DNA of 8,080 nt from positions 1 through 8,080 of the forward strand of contig CANFYD010000146.1 of assembly GCA_947450745.1 (NCBI GenBank), written 5' to 3'. Position 1 is the first letter of the stretch; each line of letters begins with the position of its first letter. Below are positions 5,915 through 8,080 of this stretch, one piece after another. The position numbers and the translations under genes were made by a program. The notes under the pieces were generated by a model. The model was not told the DNA's origin, made no database searches, and was given only the letters and a program-made list of their open reading frames with translations. The stretch is from Burkholderiales bacterium (GTDB taxonomy: Bacteria > Pseudomonadota > Gammaproteobacteria > Burkholderiales > Burkholderiaceae_C).

Positions 5915-8038
5915 TCACAGCTCAGCCGGCGGCAGGTCCAGCGCGTCCAGCTTGAAGGTGACCGAGAAAGTGACACCGCTGTTGCTGTTGCTGTTGCTGA
6001 TGTGCCGCTCGGTCTCCAGCCGGCCATGCAGCTGCCGGGCCAGGTCTTCCACCAATAGCAGGCCCAGCGATTGCCCACTGTTGGGCACAAAATCATCCGG
6101 CAGCCCGACGCCGTCGTCGCTGACGCTCAAGCGCCAGGCACAGCCCTCGGCACCTGAACCTGAACTGGCACCTGAACCGGCAGCGACGGCGGCCTCCCCA
6201 TCGCCCACCGCCCGCAGCGCCACACGCACCACGCCGCTGCGGCCGTCAGGGAAGCCGTGCTTGAGGCTGTTGGAAATCAGCTCATTGACCAGCAGGCCGC
6301 AGGGTGCTGCTTGGTCCATGCCCACCCGCACCGAGTCCAACTCCAGCAGCAGGCGCACGCTGCCCTGCTGGCTGGTCTGCATGCGGAACACCTGGCTGGC
6401 CAATTGCTTGATGAACACGCCCAGATCGACCGCCGCAAAGTTGCCCGAGCGGTAGAGCATTTCATGCAGCAGCGCCATTGAACGGATGCGGCCCTGCATA
6501 TCCCCCAGCACCGACTTGGTGTCCGGCTGGGCACTGCGCCCGGCCTCCAGTCTGAGCAAGCTGCTGATGACCTGCAGGTTGTTCTTGACCCGGTGGTGCA
6601 CTTCTTTCAGCAGCGCTTCTTTTTCCAGCAGCGACGACTCCAGCGCTTCTTGCGCCTGCTTGCGGGCGGTGATGTCCCGCATGATGGCCGTGTAGTGCTT
6701 CTTGCCCTCGATCTCCACATGCGAGATCGAGGCCTCGGCCGGGAACTCCTCGCCGTTGGCGCGCAAGGCCATCACATAGCCCAGCTTGCCCATGCTGCGC
6801 GCCGTGCGGCCCTGTTCGCCAAAGCTGCGCACCTGCTGGCTGTGGCCTTGGCGAAAGCGGGCCGGCAAAAAGCGCTCGACATCGGTGCCCAGCACCTGCT
6901 CTGCGGCCACGCCGAACATCACGCAAGCGGCGGAATTGAACAGCACGATGCGCAGCGAATCGTCCACCGTGATGATGGCGTCCATCGCAGACTCGACCAG
7001 CCCGTGCAATTGCTGGCGGCTCTCCACCCCGACGCGCTGGGCCTTGCGGCGCTCGGACACATCGACAAAAGTGGTGACCACTTGCTGCACCCGCCCCTCC
7101 GGGCTCAGCTGCGGGTTGGCCGTCACCAGCAACCAGACCCGGTCTTGCAAGCTGGGCCTGAACACGCCCATCACCACGTTGTGCACCGGTGCCGCGTTGG
7201 TTACAGCGAGCACCGCCGGGTGCTGCGCCGGCGGGAAATCACTGCCGTCCTCATAGGTCACATTCCATCGCCGGTCGTAGGAGCTGCGGCCCAGCAACTG
7301 GTCGTCGCTCAAGTCCAGCAAGTCGCGCGCGACCTGGTTGCTCAGCACGATCTCAGAGTTGGCCGACGAGATCACCACGCCGACCTGCAGTTCGGCAATC
7401 AGGCTGCGGTAGCGCCCTTCGATTTGCAAGCGTGAGGCCTCCAGTTGGCGGGCCTTTGTCACCTCGGTCAGCACCATTTGCAGCACGGCAGGCGCTTGCT
7501 CATCGATGGCCAGCGTCGCGTCGATCTGCACCCAGGCCACGCTGCCGTCACCCTTCAGGATGCGCAACTCGCAGGACTGCTTTTCACCGGTCTTCAGCAG
7601 CTTTTTGCGCAGCAAGTAGTAGCTGTCCTGGTCCTCCCGCAGGATGAAGCGGCTGATCCGTTGCTTCAGCAACTCGACCCGAGTCGGACCCAGCAGCAAG
7701 CTGGCGCTGAGGTTGGCCTGCAAGATCAGGCCGTCTTCGCTGATGCTGCAATAGCCGACCGGTGCCAGGTCGTAGAGGTCGAAGTAGCGGGCCCGTGAGG
7801 CCTCAAGTTCCCGTTGCGTGCGCCGCAACTCCTCGTTTTGCATCTCCAGCTCGATCTGGTGGACGCGCAATTCATGCAGTTTTTGCTTCAGCAAGGCTGG
7901 CGGCAGCAGGCTGGCGTCGAGCTCTCGCTCGCCGGACTCCAGCCAGCAAGCCGCCTCTGCCTGTTCAAGCAGGGTCGGGAAGCCGGCCCGCTCGCCCTGT
8001 TCTCCCTGCTCGCCCGGTGCACCGGCCTGCGGCTTCAT
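5915..8038 (-). CDS. Soluble triple-PAS sensor histidine kinase, HisKA_2 type
   Basis: A 707-residue protein. The N-terminus is polar (GEQGEQGE, 9-16), followed by a charged coiled coil (about 48-85). Three PAS-like regions follow: about 82-198 (DLAPVGYCSISEDG), about 205-330 (VGVVISSANSEIVLSN), and about 343-458 (ESAMDAIITVDDSLRIVLFN, ending MRDITARKQAQ). The HisKA_2 domain has EVHHRVKNNLQVISSLL (479-495), with His482 before RVKNN the likely phosphorylation site. The ATPase domain has N box NELISNSLKHG (585-595) and G1 DDGVGLPDD (641-649). Two low-complexity inserts lie in the ATPase domain: a Gly/Ser/Ala linker (611-632) and an Ser-Asn repeat (681-687). No transmembrane segment is seen, so the signal is probably cytoplasmic; the ligand or cofactor of the PAS domains cannot be read from the sequence. 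It lacks its own receiver, which fits transfer to the receiver of the next gene. GGAGG lies six bases before the ATG. Confidence 0.94.
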   Translation of the reverse strand: MKPQAGAPGEQGEQGERAGFPTLLEQAEAACWLESGERELDASLLPPALLKQKLHELRVHQIELEMQNEELRRTQRELEASRARYFDLYDLAPVGYCSISEDGLILQANLSASLLLGPTRVELLKQRISRFILREDQDSYYLLRKKLLKTGEKQSCELRILKGDGSVAWVQIDATLAIDEQAPAVLQMVLTEVTKARQLEASRLQIEGRYRSLIAELQVGVVISSANSEIVLSNQVARDLLDLSDDQLLGRSSYDRRWNVTYEDGSDFPPAQHPAVLAVTNAAPVHNVVMGVFRPSLQDRVWLLVTANPQLSPEGRVQQVVTTFVDVSERRKAQRVGVESRQQLHGLVESAMDAIITVDDSLRIVLFNSAACVMFGVAAEQVLGTDVERFLPARFRQGHSQQVRSFGEQGRTARSMGKLGYVMALRANGEEFPAEASISHVEIEGKKHYTAIMRDITARKQAQEALESSLLEKEALLKEVHHRVKNNLQVISSLLRLEAGRSAQPDTKSVLGDMQGRIRSMALLHEMLYRSGNFAAVDLGVFIKQLASQVFRMQTSQQGSVRLLLELDSVRVGMDQAAPCGLLVNELISNSLKHGFPDGRSGVVRVALRAVGDGEAAVAAGSGASSGSGAEGCAWRLSVSDDGVGLPDDFVPNSGQSLGLLLVEDLARQLHGRLETERHISNSNSNSGVTFSVTFKLDALDLPPAEL
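5978..5998 (-). repeat. Six-base tandem repeat coding Ser-Asn in the PAS kinase
   Basis: (GCTGTT)3GCT on the plus strand, read on the minus strand as alternating AGC and AAC codons (residues 681-687, SNSNSNS). It sits in the last beta-hairpin region of the ATPase domain, just before GVTFSVTF. The unit is a multiple of three, so copy changes would keep the frame. Confidence 0.8.
6149..6178 (-). repeat. Gly-Ser-Ala linker repeat in the PAS kinase
   Basis: Residues 621-630 are coded by two copies of GGTTCAGGTGCC separated by AGTTCA. They belong to a longer low-complexity insert (611-632) between the N box and G1 box of the ATPase domain. TCA and GGT codons stand out against the G/C-ending codons around them. 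Confidence 0.7.
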
Positions 8039-8044
8039 TCCGCG

Positions 8045-8049
8045 CCTCC
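8045..8049 (-). promoter_or_regulatory. Ribosome binding site of the PAS kinase gene
   Basis: GGAGG on the minus strand, six bases before the ATG at 8038. It fixes the start of the triple-PAS kinase. The remaining bases to the window end (8050-8080) show no recognisable promoter or gene. Confidence 0.75.
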
Positions 8050-8080
8050 ACCCACCGCCCGCTCGGTCGTGGCAACGGCA

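Noticed and set aside
8039..8080. Possible promoter of the sensor operon at the right edge
   Set aside because: Only 42 bases are available. Apart from the ribosome site no -10 or -35 element can be supported.

Overview
All identified genes lie on the minus strand and read right to left. The DNA is GC-rich, with codons strongly biased to G/C in the third position. Protein styles (a soluble methyl-accepting protein, CheY, a STAS protein and CheA in one run; a NarL-type two-component set) suggest a betaproteobacterium, probably Burkholderiales and perhaps Comamonadaceae. This taxonomic call is inference from gene style, not a database match.

Right half (about 8038 to 4107): a three-gene signalling operon in the order of transcription. 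It encodes a soluble triple-PAS histidine kinase of the HisKA_2 type, then a protein with an N-terminal receiver fused to a NarX/DegS-type (HisKA_3) kinase, then a NarL/FixJ-type DNA-binding response regulator. The first two genes are 36 bp apart and the last two share the base A in TGATG. The layout suggests a chain: PAS input, first kinase, receiver of the second kinase, second kinase, NarL-type regulator, transcription. No transmembrane segment is apparent in any of the three, so the input is probably cytoplasmic.

Middle (3912 to 4106): a 195-bp non-coding stretch, the only sizeable gap. It holds a dense G-tract array on the transcribed-sense strand (five runs of GGGG), two 8-bp direct repeats 23 bp apart, a box resembling the flagellar sigma-28 -10 element, and a small GC hairpin followed by a T5 run. 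It probably ends the sensor operon, starts the chemotaxis operon, or does both.

Left half (3911 to 1): a chemotaxis operon encoding a soluble methyl-accepting-type signalling protein, a CheY-type receiver, a small STAS-domain protein and CheA. CheA is cut by the left window edge inside its CheW-like P5 domain. Gene spacing is 15 bp, 20 bp and then a 4-bp ATGA overlap. The rest of the operon (possibly CheW, CheR, CheB, CheD) would lie left of the window. CheA should phosphorylate the CheY-type protein, with the soluble receptor as one input. The STAS protein is coupled in translation to CheA and its role is open.

The most interesting points are the kinase-to-kinase relay layout, a CheZ-like FQDxxxQ motif inside the receptor, the STAS protein tied to cheA, the paired LG(D/E)(L/I)L repeats in CheA, and the structured intergenic region. 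No mobile element, RNA gene or CRISPR array was seen.
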